60,996 nt of DNA from an uncultured Roseovarius sp. (GTDB taxonomy: Bacteria; Pseudomonadota; Alphaproteobacteria; Rhodobacterales; Rhodobacteraceae), in the NCBI RefSeq assembly GCF_947489715.1, contig NZ_CANLER010000015.1, positions 1-60,996 on the forward strand, given 5' to 3'. Positions 32,703 through 41,385 of the stretch are shown piece after piece. The position numbers and the translations under genes were made by a program. The notes under the pieces were generated by a model that saw only the letters and a list, made by a program, of their open reading frames with translations, was not told where the DNA came from and ran no database searches. How positions within the stretch are numbered: the first letter of the stretch is position 1; every line of letters begins with the position of its first letter.

Positions 32703-34385
32703 TCAGACCGGCAGGCCCACGACGAAACGCGCGCCCAGCGGATCCGAGGTGATATCGGCATCGGTCGGGCGGATGTTTTCCGCCCAGATCACGCCGTCAT
32801 GGGCTTCGACAATCTGTTTCGAGATCGCCAGGCCAAGGCCGGAATTATTGCCGAAATCACCCTCCAGCCGTTCCGAATAGAAACGCTGGAACACCTTCGT
32901 CAGCGCCTGATCGGGAATGCCGGGGCCCGTGTCTTCGACCACGATCAGCACACGGTTTTCGCGCTTGCGGGTCCACAGGCGGATCGCGTCGCCATCCTCG
33001 CAAAAGCTGATGGCATTGGTGATCAAGTTGACAAAGACCTGCGCCAGACGCCCCTCAAGCCCGGTGATGACGATGGGCTGATCCGGGAAATCGGTGATGA
33101 AATCGATGCCCTTCTTGCTGGCCTCTTCACCCAGGTAATGCCCCAGATTGCTGAGCATGCCGATCAGGTCAAAGGCTTCCTGTTCTTCCTTGACCAGTTC
33201 GCTGTCCAGCCGCGAGGCGTTCGAGATGTCGCTGACCAGACGGTCCAGCCGACGCACGTCATGTTCGATCACTTCCAGAAGCTTTTCGCGCTGGTCGTCA
33301 CGCTTGGCCACACGCATGGTGCCCACGGCGCTGCGCAGGCTGGCCAGTGGGTTCTTGATCTCATGCGCCACGTCTGCGGCGAATTGTTCGTTGCTGTCGA
33401 TCCGGTTGTACAAGGCCGAGACCATGCCGCGCAGTGCCCCGCTGAGCCTGCCGATCTCGTCGGGCCGGGCGGTCAGATCCGGGATGCGGATGCGGCCCGA
33501 ACTGCCATTTGATTGCTTGCGGTCACCGCCGATTTCCGCCGCCGACGCCAGATCGGCCAGCGGATTGGCGATGGTCGAGGCCAGGATCAGGCTGAGGCCG
33601 ACACTGACCAGCGTGGCAATGACGAACATCTGCAACACGCGTTCGCGCTCTGACGATACCAGATTGTCAATCTCGCCCGAGGCGCTGACCAGCGCCACGA
33701 CGGCAACGGGCGTGTCGCCACGCATCACCGGTGTCGAGACCGAAAAAACCGTGCCCTCATAGACGTCGCCCGAGGCAACCTGCGTACCCTCCGACAGCGT
33801 CAGGCCGACCAGTGCGCGGGCCTGTTCCTCGATCGAGGGGGGCACCTGCTTGGTGGTAAAGGACGAAAACGGCGCCGATACCAGGTTCCAAAGCTCCGAC
33901 AGTGCGTCGGTGATGACCGTGGGCCGTGTCTCGGGATCGTCGCCGCGTTGCGATTCACCAACGATATGTCCGGCAACGCGACCGCTGGGATCGAATACAT
34001 AAACCTCGATGCCGGACCTGATATCAAGCTCTTGCAGGGTTTCGCCCACATCGACGCCATCCCCGGTCACCAGGTTGACCGGCGCGTCCGCGGGCAATTG
34101 CGCCTCGAACACATCGGCGATCAGTTCCACCTCGCCGACAAGGCTGTTGGCGCGTTGCAGCGCCAGGCTGTCGCGTGAAGAGTTCAGGTAGAGGATACCC
34201 GCCACCAGAACATTCAGGGCAATCAGGTTGAAAGTGACGATCTTGCGCGTCAGCGAGGATTCCCGCAACGAAAACAACCGGCGCCGCTCGCGCCGGGACC
34301 GCAGCTCATGCTCGACATTGTCGGGCGCCACGAAATCGTCGCCCAGAACAACATCACCGTCCCTGTGTGGGGTCAGATCGCGCAC
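32703..34385 (-). CDS. chvG: Sensor histidine kinase ChvG
   Basis: A 560-residue inner-membrane kinase. It has membrane spans near residues 48-66 and 255-275, an extracytoplasmic sensing domain of about 190 residues, a HAMP region, the phospho-acceptor AADVAHEIKNPLASLRSAVG (His at about 341), and an ATPase domain with NLITNAISFCEDGD, EDTGPGIPD and NNSGLGLAISKQIVEA. The partner ChvI is 26 bp upstream. In rhizobia ChvG/ChvI (ExoS/ChvI) respond to acid or envelope stress and are held by ExoR; no exoR is seen here. The operon links it to the regulatory PTS. Confidence 0.93.
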   Translation of the reverse strand: MRDLTPHRDGDVVLGDDFVAPDNVEHELRSRRERRRLFSLRESSLTRKIVTFNLIALNVLVAGILYLNSSRDSLALQRANSLVGEVELIADVFEAQLPADAPVNLVTGDGVDVGETLQELDIRSGIEVYVFDPSGRVAGHIVGESQRGDDPETRPTVITDALSELWNLVSAPFSSFTTKQVPPSIEEQARALVGLTLSEGTQVASGDVYEGTVFSVSTPVMRGDTPVAVVALVSASGEIDNLVSSERERVLQMFVIATLVSVGLSLILASTIANPLADLASAAEIGGDRKQSNGSSGRIRIPDLTARPDEIGRLSGALRGMVSALYNRIDSNEQFAADVAHEIKNPLASLRSAVGTMRVAKRDDQREKLLEVIEHDVRRLDRLVSDISNASRLDSELVKEEQEAFDLIGMLSNLGHYLGEEASKKGIDFITDFPDQPIVITGLEGRLAQVFVNLITNAISFCEDGDAIRLWTRKRENRVLIVVEDTGPGIPDQALTKVFQRFYSERLEGDFGNNSGLGLAISKQIVEAHDGVIWAENIRPTDADITSDPLGARFVVGLPV

Positions 34386-34411
34386 GTTCGTCCTTTCGGC
34401 CAGAGCCTCAC

Positions 34412-35113
34412 CTATTCTTCGTTGTAGCGGTATCCGATACCGTAAAGCGTTTCGATCGCCGAAAATTCATCATCGACCATCCGCAGTTTCTTGCGCAGGC
34501 GCTTGATGTGGCTGTCGATCGTGCGGTCATCCACATAGACCTGATCGTCATAGGCGACATCCATCAGCTGATCGCGCGATTTCACGAAGCCGGGACGTTG
34601 CGCCAGCGCCTGCAACAGCAGGAATTCGGTGACGGTCAGTGAGACATCCATCCCCTTCCACGTCACCGCGTGGCGCAGCGGGTCCATCCGCAGATCGCCG
34701 CGTTCGATCACCTTGGTTTCTTCGGTATCGCCGACAACATCACCGGCCACCGCATCCTGACGCCGCAGAAGCGCGCGAATGCGTTCCACCAGCAGCCGTT
34801 GCGAGAACGGTTTCTTGACGTAGTCATCCGCGCCCATGCGCAGGCCCAGAACCTCGTCAATCTCGTCATCCTTGGAGGTCAGGAAGATCACCGGCATCGA
34901 TGATTTCTGCCGCAGTCGCTGCAGCAGGTCCATGCCGTCCATCCGCGGCATCTTGATGTCCAGAACTGCCATGTCGGGCAGCTTCTTGCTGAACGCGTCA
35001 AACGCCTGTTGGCCGTCGTTATAGGTTTCCACTTCGAAACCCTCAGCCTCGAGGGTCATCGAAACCGATGTCAGAATATTCCTGTCATCGTCCACAAGGG
35101 CGATTTTTGACAT
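34412..35113 (-). CDS. chvI: Response regulator ChvI
   Basis: A 233-residue OmpR/PhoB-type regulator. The receiver domain has the acidic pocket Asp8-Asp10 (ALVDDDRNI), the phosphorylated Asp52 (VLDIKMPRMDG), Thr (IFLTSKDD) and Lys (YVKKPFSQ). The C-terminal winged helix has LTVTEFLLLQALAQRPG, DDRTIDSHIKRLRKKL and YGIGYRYNE. It is the first gene of the run chvI-chvG-hprK-rapZ-EIIA-ptsH. A 375-base gap separates it from the divergent pckA. Confidence 0.95.
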   Translation of the reverse strand: MSKIALVDDDRNILTSVSMTLEAEGFEVETYNDGQQAFDAFSKKLPDMAVLDIKMPRMDGMDLLQRLRQKSSMPVIFLTSKDDEIDEVLGLRMGADDYVKKPFSQRLLVERIRALLRRQDAVAGDVVGDTEETKVIERGDLRMDPLRHAVTWKGMDVSLTVTEFLLLQALAQRPGFVKSRDQLMDVAYDDQVYVDDRTIDSHIKRLRKKLRMVDDEFSAIETLYGIGYRYNEE

Positions 35114-35488
35114 TGGGGGTTTTCCTTATACTGCTCTTGTTGCCTGTTTTTTTCTTTCACTATGCGCTTTTTCGCTCTTTACAATCAATCCCAAAGTGCG
35201 AATCACCCTTTTTTACTGTCTCAATTGGGACACAAACCTTTTAGGAATGACTAAATAGACTCACTTTTCATTTCAGGCGTGGGCGGGTTTTGCACGTTGC
35301 GCGCCATGGTTGCGCTAACTTCCACTTGGTTGCGCTAACTGTGCCAAACCGTCCTGTTCAATCCGGAAACCGTCATGTTAATAGGCGCGCAAACGGCGGT
35401 ATACATCGCCACACCGGCGCCATTTTTGGCACGTAGATTCACGCGCAACCGCCCGTCGGGCGATACGCCTACTAGGAGCAAGACACAT
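35114..35488. promoter_or_regulatory. Divergent control region between chvI and pckA, with GCGCTAAC repeats
   Basis: This 375-base AT-richer gap should drive chvI on one side and pckA on the other. Within it TGGTTGCGCTAACT occurs twice exactly (35307-35320 and 35327-35340), 20 bases apart, and a partial third GTTGCGC lies at 35296. GCGCTAAC is the half-site form of many LacI-family operators. An AGGAG at 35474-35478 serves pckA. Binding by a particular regulator is inference. Confidence 0.6.
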
Positions 35489-37087
35489 ATGACATTTGGA
35501 CGGGTAAACCCGCAATTCCGGCTTGAAGATCAGGGGATCGAGGGCCTGGGCAATGTCACGTACAACCTGATCGAGCCGCTGTTGATCGAAATCGCGCTGA
35601 AAAACGGCGAAGGTCATCTGGGCCGTGGCGGGGCGTTTCTTGCGACCACCGGCAAATTCACCGGACGGTCACCCAAGGACAAACATGTCGTCAAATCCGA
35701 CAGCGTCGCCGATACGATCTGGTGGGAAAACAATGCCGCCATGTCGCCCGAAGGGTTCGATGCGCTCTATGACGACATGACCGCCCATATGAAGGGCCGC
35801 GATTATCACGTGCAGGATCTGGTGGGCGGGGCTGATCCCGCGCATTCGATCAATGTCCGTATGGTCACCGAACTGGCCTGGCACGGGCTTTTCATCCGCA
35901 CCATGCTGCGCCGCCCTGACCGCGAAGACCTGGACGACTTCATCGCCGACTTCACCGTGATCAACTGCCCCAGCTTCCAGGCGGACCCCAAAAAGCACAA
36001 TTGCCGCTCCGAAACCGTGATCGCGCTCAACTTTGACCGCAAGCTGATCCTGATCGGCGGCACTGAATATGCGGGCGAGAACAAGAAATCGGTCTTTACG
36101 CTGCTCAACTACCTGCTGCCCGAAAAAGGCATCATGCCGATGCACTGCTCGGCCAACCACGCCAATGGCAATGCGGTCGATACGGCCGTGTTCTTTGGCC
36201 TTTCCGGCACCGGCAAGACCACCCTCAGCGCCGATCCCGCGCGCACGCTGATCGGCGACGATGAACATGGCTGGTCCGATCGCGGCACCTTCAACTTCGA
36301 AGGTGGCTGCTATGCCAAGACCATCAGCCTCAACCCCGAGGCCGAGCCGGAAATCTACGCCACCACCACCAAATTCGGCACCGTCATCGAAAACATGGTC
36401 TATGACCCGGAAACGCTCGAGCTGGATTTCGAAGACGATTCACTCACCGCCAACATGCGCTGCGCCTATCCGCTGCACTATATCTCGAACGCGTCGCAAA
36501 CGGCCATCGGCGGGCACCCCAAGAACATCATCATGCTGACCTGCGATGCGTTTGGCGTGCTGCCTCCGATTTCGCGGCTGACACCGGCGCAGGCCATGTA
36601 TCACTTCCTCTCGGGCTTCACCTCGAAAGTGGCCGGGACCGAGCGCGGCGTGACCGAACCCGAACCCACCTTCTCGACCTGCTTTGGCGCGCCCTTCATG
36701 CCGCGCCGCCCCGAGGTGTACGGCAACCTCCTGCGCGAAAAGATCGCCAAGCACGGCGCGACCTGCTGGCTGGTCAATACCGGCTGGACCGGCGGTGCCT
36801 ACGGTACCGGCAGCCGGATGCCGATCAAGGCCACCCGCGCGCTGCTGACCGCCGCCCTGGACGGATCGCTCAACAAGGTTGAATTCCGCAAGGATGAAAA
36901 CTTCGGCTTCGAAGTGCCCGTCGATGCGCCCGGCGTACCCACGGTGCTGCTGAACCCGCGCCGCACCTGGGACAAACCCGACAGCTATGACCGTCAGGCG
37001 GAAAAACTGGTGCAGATGTTCGCCGACAATTTCGAGCAATACCTGCCCTTCATCGACGAAGACGTGAAGGCCGCCGCCATCGGCTAA
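35489..37087 (+). CDS. pckA: Phosphoenolpyruvate carboxykinase (ATP)
   Basis: Gluconeogenic enzyme converting oxaloacetate and ATP to phosphoenolpyruvate, CO2 and ADP. The 532-residue length fits the ATP type. FFGLSGTGKTTLSADP holds the kinase-1a loop (Gly237-Thr244), and IGDDEHGWSDRGTFNFEGGC gives kinase-2 and the metal-binding acidic residues. TGRSPKDKHVV is the substrate-binding arginine loop. The start at 35489 follows AGGAG; an upstream in-frame ATG at 35375 would add 38 residues without family support. It is divergent from chvI, a synteny shared by many alphaproteobacteria, and ends at a strong terminator. Confidence 0.96.
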   Translation: MTFGRVNPQFRLEDQGIEGLGNVTYNLIEPLLIEIALKNGEGHLGRGGAFLATTGKFTGRSPKDKHVVKSDSVADTIWWENNAAMSPEGFDALYDDMTAHMKGRDYHVQDLVGGADPAHSINVRMVTELAWHGLFIRTMLRRPDREDLDDFIADFTVINCPSFQADPKKHNCRSETVIALNFDRKLILIGGTEYAGENKKSVFTLLNYLLPEKGIMPMHCSANHANGNAVDTAVFFGLSGTGKTTLSADPARTLIGDDEHGWSDRGTFNFEGGCYAKTISLNPEAEPEIYATTTKFGTVIENMVYDPETLELDFEDDSLTANMRCAYPLHYISNASQTAIGGHPKNIIMLTCDAFGVLPPISRLTPAQAMYHFLSGFTSKVAGTERGVTEPEPTFSTCFGAPFMPRRPEVYGNLLREKIAKHGATCWLVNTGWTGGAYGTGSRMPIKATRALLTAALDGSLNKVEFRKDENFGFEVPVDAPGVPTVLLNPRRTWDKPDSYDRQAEKLVQMFADNFEQYLPFIDEDVKAAAIG

Positions 37088-37123
37088 GTCCCGGATACCG
37101 GGCCGACCAATCCCGACCAATCC

Positions 37124-37156
37124 AAAAGGGTGCGCCGCCATGGTGCGCCCTTTTTT
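37124..37156 (+). terminator. Rho-independent terminator of pckA
   Basis: AAAAGGGTGCGCC (37124-37136) pairs with GGTGCGCCCTTTT with two G-U pairs around a GCCAT loop, followed by TTTTTT. It lies 37 bases after the pckA stop. The A-rich and T-rich flanks mean it may also work for the convergent gene at 37171. Confidence 0.9.
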
Positions 37157-37170
37157 AATGCGCCGGGGTC

Positions 37171-38421
37171 TCACAGGATGATTTCGCTGTCCCGCCAGGC
37201 CTGCGCCACCTTTTCGGGCTCTCCCAGATCCAGGCTCAGCTGCGCCCGCAAGGCGGTGTTGTGTCGTTTCCGGTCTGCCTTTGCCTGCGGCTTCCCGGGG
37301 ACGTCCTTGCTTTTGACGATCATATCCCAGTAAATCTCGCTTTTCTGACCGGTATAGGTATCCTCCCAATAATACCCGTATTTGACGACCGCTGGATAAT
37401 CCTGCGTCAGGACCTTGGTCTTGATCTTCACCATCTGGCAGCGCGTGCTGACGATCTTGTTGAAAGTATCCACCACGTTCTGCGCATAGCGTTGGGCGTA
37501 TGTTTTCTCCTCTTCGGTCAGCTCTGCCTCCTGACCGGGGTTGTCGCGCTTCACGATCTGCATTTCCTGCCGCAATGCCAGATGCACCGCCCCGGCCACC
37601 AGAAACACCTGCAATCCCGGCATGCGGAATTTCTCTTCCAGCAGGGTGGAAATCTGGCGGTGAAGGTCCATGGATTGCGTCCGCAAAAGCCGCAATAGCT
37701 CCGCCGGTTTTTCGCCGCCTTCCTTGATTTCCACATATTCGTACTTGAACCAGGTGCCGGTGCCGTTCACCGCGCCGCTGATCAAGGCGATATTCTGTTC
37801 CGTCAGTTCCTGCCTGACGATCTTTTTCAGTTCCGCATAAACCTGCTGGAAATAGCTGGGCGGTTGCGGCGGAAACACCGCGCCAAAGGCCATCGCACCC
37901 AGTTTCTCAAGCAGCGCGATGCCAAGTTGCTTGGCCAGGTCCGAAACCGGGTCCGGGCCGCTTTGCAACCCGACGGCCACCGCCTGACATGGTGCGGGGT
38001 CCTGAATTGGCACTTCGCTCAGCGCCACCGCCTGCGCATCGACGACAAGGTTGGGGAAGGCATAGAACAACTCGGCCATATTGGTGACGCGGTGCAGGAT
38101 CGGTGTCCCGCTTGGATAGGCGCCATGATCGGCCGTGAGGTAGGTAAAAAGCTCATGCTCAACGGTCTCTCCCGCGGCCAGTTGCGCCTCCTCTTCCAGA
38201 TGGTCCAGCGCGCAGGTCTTGCGCGCGTCCACCTGCCGTTGCAAGGCGCCGGACAGCTCCGGAATATCGGCTTCAGCCGCCAGCGGAAGCGTCCCGCCGT
38301 GGCCTTTCGCCAATGTCTCTGACACCTCTTCCAGAATGTCTTCGGGGGTGAAGCGCGCGATCTTATCCGCAATATAGCTTTTGGGATCGCTGGCCTTGAT
38401 ATCTCCAAACAGAATGAACAT
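37171..38421 (-). CDS. Protein resembling the N-terminal (pore-forming) domain of Cry delta-endotoxins
   Basis: A 416-residue mostly helical protein. About residues 165-300 look like the helical bundle of insecticidal delta-endotoxins: ALLEKLGAMAFGAVFPPQPP, then FQQVYAELKKIVRQELTEQN, LLRTQSMDLHRQISTLLEE, and RMPGLQVFLVAGAVHLALRQ, which parallels the central helix of Cry domain I (P-V-xx-L-xx-YAQAANLHLLLLRD). YAQRYAQNVVDTFNK may match the following helix. The beta-rich receptor-binding domains are absent; about 90 different residues follow. No signal peptide. The neighbours offer no immunity gene. The assignment is by eye and moderate; a general pore-forming or structural role is possible. Confidence 0.5.
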   Translation of the reverse strand: MFILFGDIKASDPKSYIADKIARFTPEDILEEVSETLAKGHGGTLPLAAEADIPELSGALQRQVDARKTCALDHLEEEAQLAAGETVEHELFTYLTADHGAYPSGTPILHRVTNMAELFYAFPNLVVDAQAVALSEVPIQDPAPCQAVAVGLQSGPDPVSDLAKQLGIALLEKLGAMAFGAVFPPQPPSYFQQVYAELKKIVRQELTEQNIALISGAVNGTGTWFKYEYVEIKEGGEKPAELLRLLRTQSMDLHRQISTLLEEKFRMPGLQVFLVAGAVHLALRQEMQIVKRDNPGQEAELTEEEKTYAQRYAQNVVDTFNKIVSTRCQMVKIKTKVLTQDYPAVVKYGYYWEDTYTGQKSEIYWDMIVKSKDVPGKPQAKADRKRHNTALRAQLSLDLGEPEKVAQAWRDSEIIL

Positions 38422-38820
38422 CCGACTAAACCTTTGTTGTTAATAAATGCCGCCAGAGTAATCTTTCTGCCCGTGTCGTGACAATGTTTACCCTGTCCGG
38501 TGGTCTGGCCCTTCGCACGCGGCTTGCCCACGTCGAAATTCACCCCGGTCGCCACAGCTACGCCGAGGGATCGTGACCTGATGACCCATCTCACTCGTGC
38601 GGCAGGCAGTGATCGCCAACTGATCTTGAATTTCCGGGCCAAAGCGCAGCCCGATGATCGTCACCATTGGGAATGCCTGTATTGGGAATGTCCGTGCCAC
38701 CTGGGCAGGCGCAGCCCTACGGCAAACGCACCTGTCGCGTCGGTATTGCGGGGGATAGATAAGCCCCGATCCGGTGCCGTGCGACCAGCCGATATTGGCC
38801 AGTCCGCCAAGGCGGCTGAT
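38422..38820. other. 400-base gap without a recognised gene
   Basis: Frames on both strands cross this stretch, but none shows a recognisable domain, start context or coherent length. Base composition is close to coding, so decayed coding sequence is possible. One perfect local direct repeat is visible: TTGGGAATG occurs twice at about 38668 and 38683. The gap should contain the promoter of the Cry-like gene at its left end. Confidence 0.4.
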
Positions 38821-39204
38821 TCAGTTCGCGGAGAGGACCCAGTTGCCGCCGGCATCCTTGCAGCGGCGCGAATAGTATCTGATCTGGGGCTCGGATTTGG
38901 TCTTCGCCAGATGCCGGAAGGTAACGCAAGGGCCCTGATCTTCGACCTCAAGTATTTCAACAACGCCTTCCGCACCGCTTTTGGCGTTCGACCATTTTTC
39001 CGTCTCGCCCACCGCGACGCCTGATTTCGTGTAAAGCGTTGCGGCGGCATTCTTCGCCATCTCGATATCTTCGGGGGTCATCGCCGCATCCCGGAAAAAA
39101 TGCGCGTATTGTGCCAGCGACGATGTCGCCAGCCCCAGAACGAGGCATCCCGCAACGACGCCGTTTGTCAGGGCTGATCTGGTTTTCAAAATAATCTGCT
39201 TCAT
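38821..39204 (-). CDS. Small exported protein resembling 17 kDa surface antigens
   Basis: A 127-residue protein. The start at 39204 follows AAAGGTCATCTC and gives a signal peptide of about 31 residues (GVVAGCLVLGLATSSLAQ). The mature part is mostly polar. The C-terminal segment GPCVTFRHLAK, then YYSRRCKDAGGNWVLS, has two cysteines in the pattern of the 17 kDa surface antigen family (RxCRexxx...GxACRxxDGxW). A longer reading to 39381 is possible but has no start context. A GTAC repeat array lies 150-220 bases upstream. Confidence 0.55.
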   Translation of the reverse strand: MKQIILKTRSALTNGVVAGCLVLGLATSSLAQYAHFFRDAAMTPEDIEMAKNAAATLYTKSGVAVGETEKWSNAKSGAEGVVEILEVEDQGPCVTFRHLAKTKSEPQIRYYSRRCKDAGGNWVLSAN

Positions 39205-39350
39205 CTGAGATGACCTTTCGATCTGAATGACGGAATTCTGTTTGATCTCTGATACATCATTAAAAGCGAAAGGCAATTCTGCCATTCGCCGATTGGGGGT
39301 GTCACTGGTCGCGCATTGCGATGAAAATCCGCTTGGATTTCCGGCGAAAC

Positions 39351-39426
39351 GTACGGCCCGTACGGTCGTTTGGCAAAACACCCGGATTTCCGTACGTTTT
39401 GGGCGTACATTCCGTACGCTTTGTAC
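39351..39426. repeat. Array of six GTAC(G) motifs
   Basis: GTAC occurs at 39351, 39360, 39392, 39405, 39414 and 39423; five of the six are followed by G, and three are CGTACG palindromes or near so. Spacings are 9, 32, 13, 9 and 9 bases. Related longer units are CCGTACGTTTTGG and TTGTACGTTTTGG. The array lies between the hydroxyacyl-CoA dehydrogenase 3' end and the small exported protein gene, in the latter's upstream region. It may be a set of regulator-binding sites. Confidence 0.5.
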
Positions 39427-39447
39427 GTTTTGGCTTTGGTCAGCGCC

Positions 39448-40323
39448 TCAGCGCGTCGGCACAGGCTCTTCGCCGCGATAGTCATAAAAGCCACGACCGG
39501 TCTTGCGGCCCAGCCATCCGGCCTCGACATATTTCGTCAGCAGCGGGCAGGGGCGGTACTTGGTGTCCGCCAGCCCGTCATGCAGCACGTTCATGATCGC
39601 CAGACAGGTATCCAGCCCGATGAAATCCGCCAGTTCCAGCGGGCCCATCGGGTGATTGGCGCCCAGCTTCATCGACTGGTCGATCGACTTCACGTTGCCC
39701 ACGCCTTCATAGAGCGTATAGACCGCCTCGTTGATCATCGGCATCAGGATGCGATTGACGATAAAGCCCGGGAAATCTTCAGCAGTGGCTGATGTTTTTC
39801 TTATTTTTTCAACGACTTCCATGCAGGCGTCAAAGGTTTCGCTATCCGTGGCGATACCCCGGATCAGCTCGACCAACTGCATCACCGGTACCGGATTCAT
39901 GAAGTGGAAGCCCATGAATTTCTCGGGCCGGTCGGTGCGGCTGGCCAGACGCGTGATCGAAATCGACGAGGTGTTGGAGGTCAGGATCGTGTGCGGTTGC
40001 AGATGCGGCAGCAGCTCGTCAAAGATCGCCTGTTTGACCGTTTCCCGCTCGGTCGCGGCCTCGATTACCAGATCGGTCTTGCCAAGGTCTGTCAGGGTCA
40101 GCGTATTGGTGATACGGCCCAGTGCGGCGTCCATGTCGGCCTGGCTGATCTTGTCGCGGCTGACCTGGCGCTCCATGTTATTTGTTATTGTTTCCAATGC
40201 GTTATCCAGCGCGTCCTGGCTGATATCTGTCATCAGAACATCGTATTCCGCCAGCGCCATCACATGGGCAATCCCGTTGCCCATCTGTCCCGCCCCGATC
40301 ACACCAATCGTCTGGATCGCCAT
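39448..40323 (-). CDS. 3-hydroxybutyryl-CoA dehydrogenase
   Basis: A 291-residue NAD(P)-dependent 3-hydroxyacyl-CoA dehydrogenase of the short, monofunctional type. The nucleotide-binding start is IGVIGAGQMGNGIAHVM; the catalytic histidine is in GFHFMNPVPVMQLVE, and VVEKIRKTSATAEDFPGFIV and RILMPMINEAV follow as in the family. It oxidises 3-hydroxybutyryl-CoA to acetoacetyl-CoA, or the reverse, in butyrate, polyhydroxybutyrate or fatty acid metabolism. The nearby etfBA genes fit such a role. It ends with a GEEPVPTR tail. Confidence 0.93.
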   Translation of the reverse strand: MAIQTIGVIGAGQMGNGIAHVMALAEYDVLMTDISQDALDNALETITNNMERQVSRDKISQADMDAALGRITNTLTLTDLGKTDLVIEAATERETVKQAIFDELLPHLQPHTILTSNTSSISITRLASRTDRPEKFMGFHFMNPVPVMQLVELIRGIATDSETFDACMEVVEKIRKTSATAEDFPGFIVNRILMPMINEAVYTLYEGVGNVKSIDQSMKLGANHPMGPLELADFIGLDTCLAIMNVLHDGLADTKYRPCPLLTKYVEAGWLGRKTGRGFYDYRGEEPVPTR

Positions 40324-40486
40324 TTCGAACGCCCTTTCACGTCATTTGCCGCCAACATAGGCCCGCCAAGGGGCCAGCCGCAAGGGCCGGAGATCGTTAA
40401 AAACTGTGGTGAATTCGCGCATTAGAGAATTATCAACGGCTTTCACCGAATCCTGCCGCCGGGTGAGATTAATTTGGTGGGTAAAC

Positions 40487-41320
40487 ATGGCCTATGAACG
40501 ACTGGGGGATAGCCCTCTTGACTATCTACCGTGTCGCTACACGGGATCGAAACTTTCCTTTCGCGGTCCGCGCCGCAAACTGGAAGGGCGCTATGCCGCT
40601 TTTCTGGGCGGCACCGACACTTACGGGAAGTTCATTGAGCAACCGTTTCCCGCGCTGATTGAGGCGCGAACCGGTGTGAAATGCGTGAATTTCGGCTGGC
40701 CGAACGCCGGCGTCGATGTCTATCTGAATGATATCGGAGTGCAATTGGCAGCCCGCAACGCGCGCCTGACAGTGTTGCAGGTGCCATGTGTCGCCAACAT
40801 GACCAACCGCTTTTATTCGGTACATCCGCGCCGCAACGACCGGTTCCTCGAAGCATCGGGCACACTGCGCGCCATGTTCGGAGAAGTCGATTTCACCGAG
40901 TTCCATTTCGTCCGGCACATGCTGCACCGCCTGCAAACCGTCTCGGAAGGGCGCTTTGGCACGGTGCGCGAGGAGATCCAGACCGCCTGGGTTTCGCGCA
41001 TGCAACTTCTTCTGCAAAAGCTTGAGGGCGATGTCGTCCTGCTATGGATGTCCGCCCGCAAGCCCGAGGAGGATGCGGATCAGACAAATGTGGCCTACGA
41101 TCCCAGCTACGTGACACGCGAAATGATCGAGAGCTTGCGCAGCAAGGCCACTCAACTGGTTGAAGTGACCGCGAGCGACGCGGCACAAGCCGAGGGTACA
41201 AAAGGCATGCGTTTCAGCGATCTTGAGGCCCCGGCCGCGCAAGAAGTGCTTGGTCCGACAGTGCATTATGAGGTGGCCGATGCGCTGGCCCCATTGATTG
41301 CCGAAGTGGTCGGCTCATAA
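40487..41320 (+). CDS. DUF6473 family protein
   Basis: A 277-residue protein of a family largely found in Rhodobacterales, function unknown. It begins MAYERLGDSPLDYLPCRY, then FRGPRRKLEGRYAAFLGGTD (a strong family match) and VNFGWPNAGVDVYLND. The FLGGTDTYGKF, VNFGWPNAG and later WMSARKP blocks recall the GDSL/SGNH hydrolase arrangement, but no catalytic serine or histidine can be assigned with confidence. No signal peptide. The ATG at 40487 is preferred to an earlier GTG-type start at 40406 because the family begins here. It is followed by a bidirectional terminator. Confidence 0.7.
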   Translation: MAYERLGDSPLDYLPCRYTGSKLSFRGPRRKLEGRYAAFLGGTDTYGKFIEQPFPALIEARTGVKCVNFGWPNAGVDVYLNDIGVQLAARNARLTVLQVPCVANMTNRFYSVHPRRNDRFLEASGTLRAMFGEVDFTEFHFVRHMLHRLQTVSEGRFGTVREEIQTAWVSRMQLLLQKLEGDVVLLWMSARKPEEDADQTNVAYDPSYVTREMIESLRSKATQLVEVTASDAAQAEGTKGMRFSDLEAPAAQEVLGPTVHYEVADALAPLIAEVVGS

Positions 41321-41323
41321 GAA

Positions 41324-41352
41324 AAGGCCCGCCGATCTGGCGAGCCTTCTTT
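41324..41352. terminator. Bidirectional terminator between DUF6473 and etfA
   Basis: AAGGC-C-CGCC pairs with GGCG-A-GCCTT around a five-base loop, with one C-A mismatch. The left flank is GAAAA and the right flank CTTT, so it can end both convergent transcripts. It is the only hairpin in the 65-base gap. Confidence 0.65.
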
Positions 41353-41385
41353 AGCCTTGGGCAAGTGGCGTTACACCACGCTTAC

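Noticed and set aside
38019..38700. Minus-strand frames upstream of the Cry-like gene as a possible transposase fragment
   Set aside because: The basic-rich translation has no transposase motif and overlaps the Cry-like gene in another frame.
39351..39426. The GTAC array considered as a CRISPR
   Set aside because: Units are too short and irregular, with no spacers of constant length and no cas genes.
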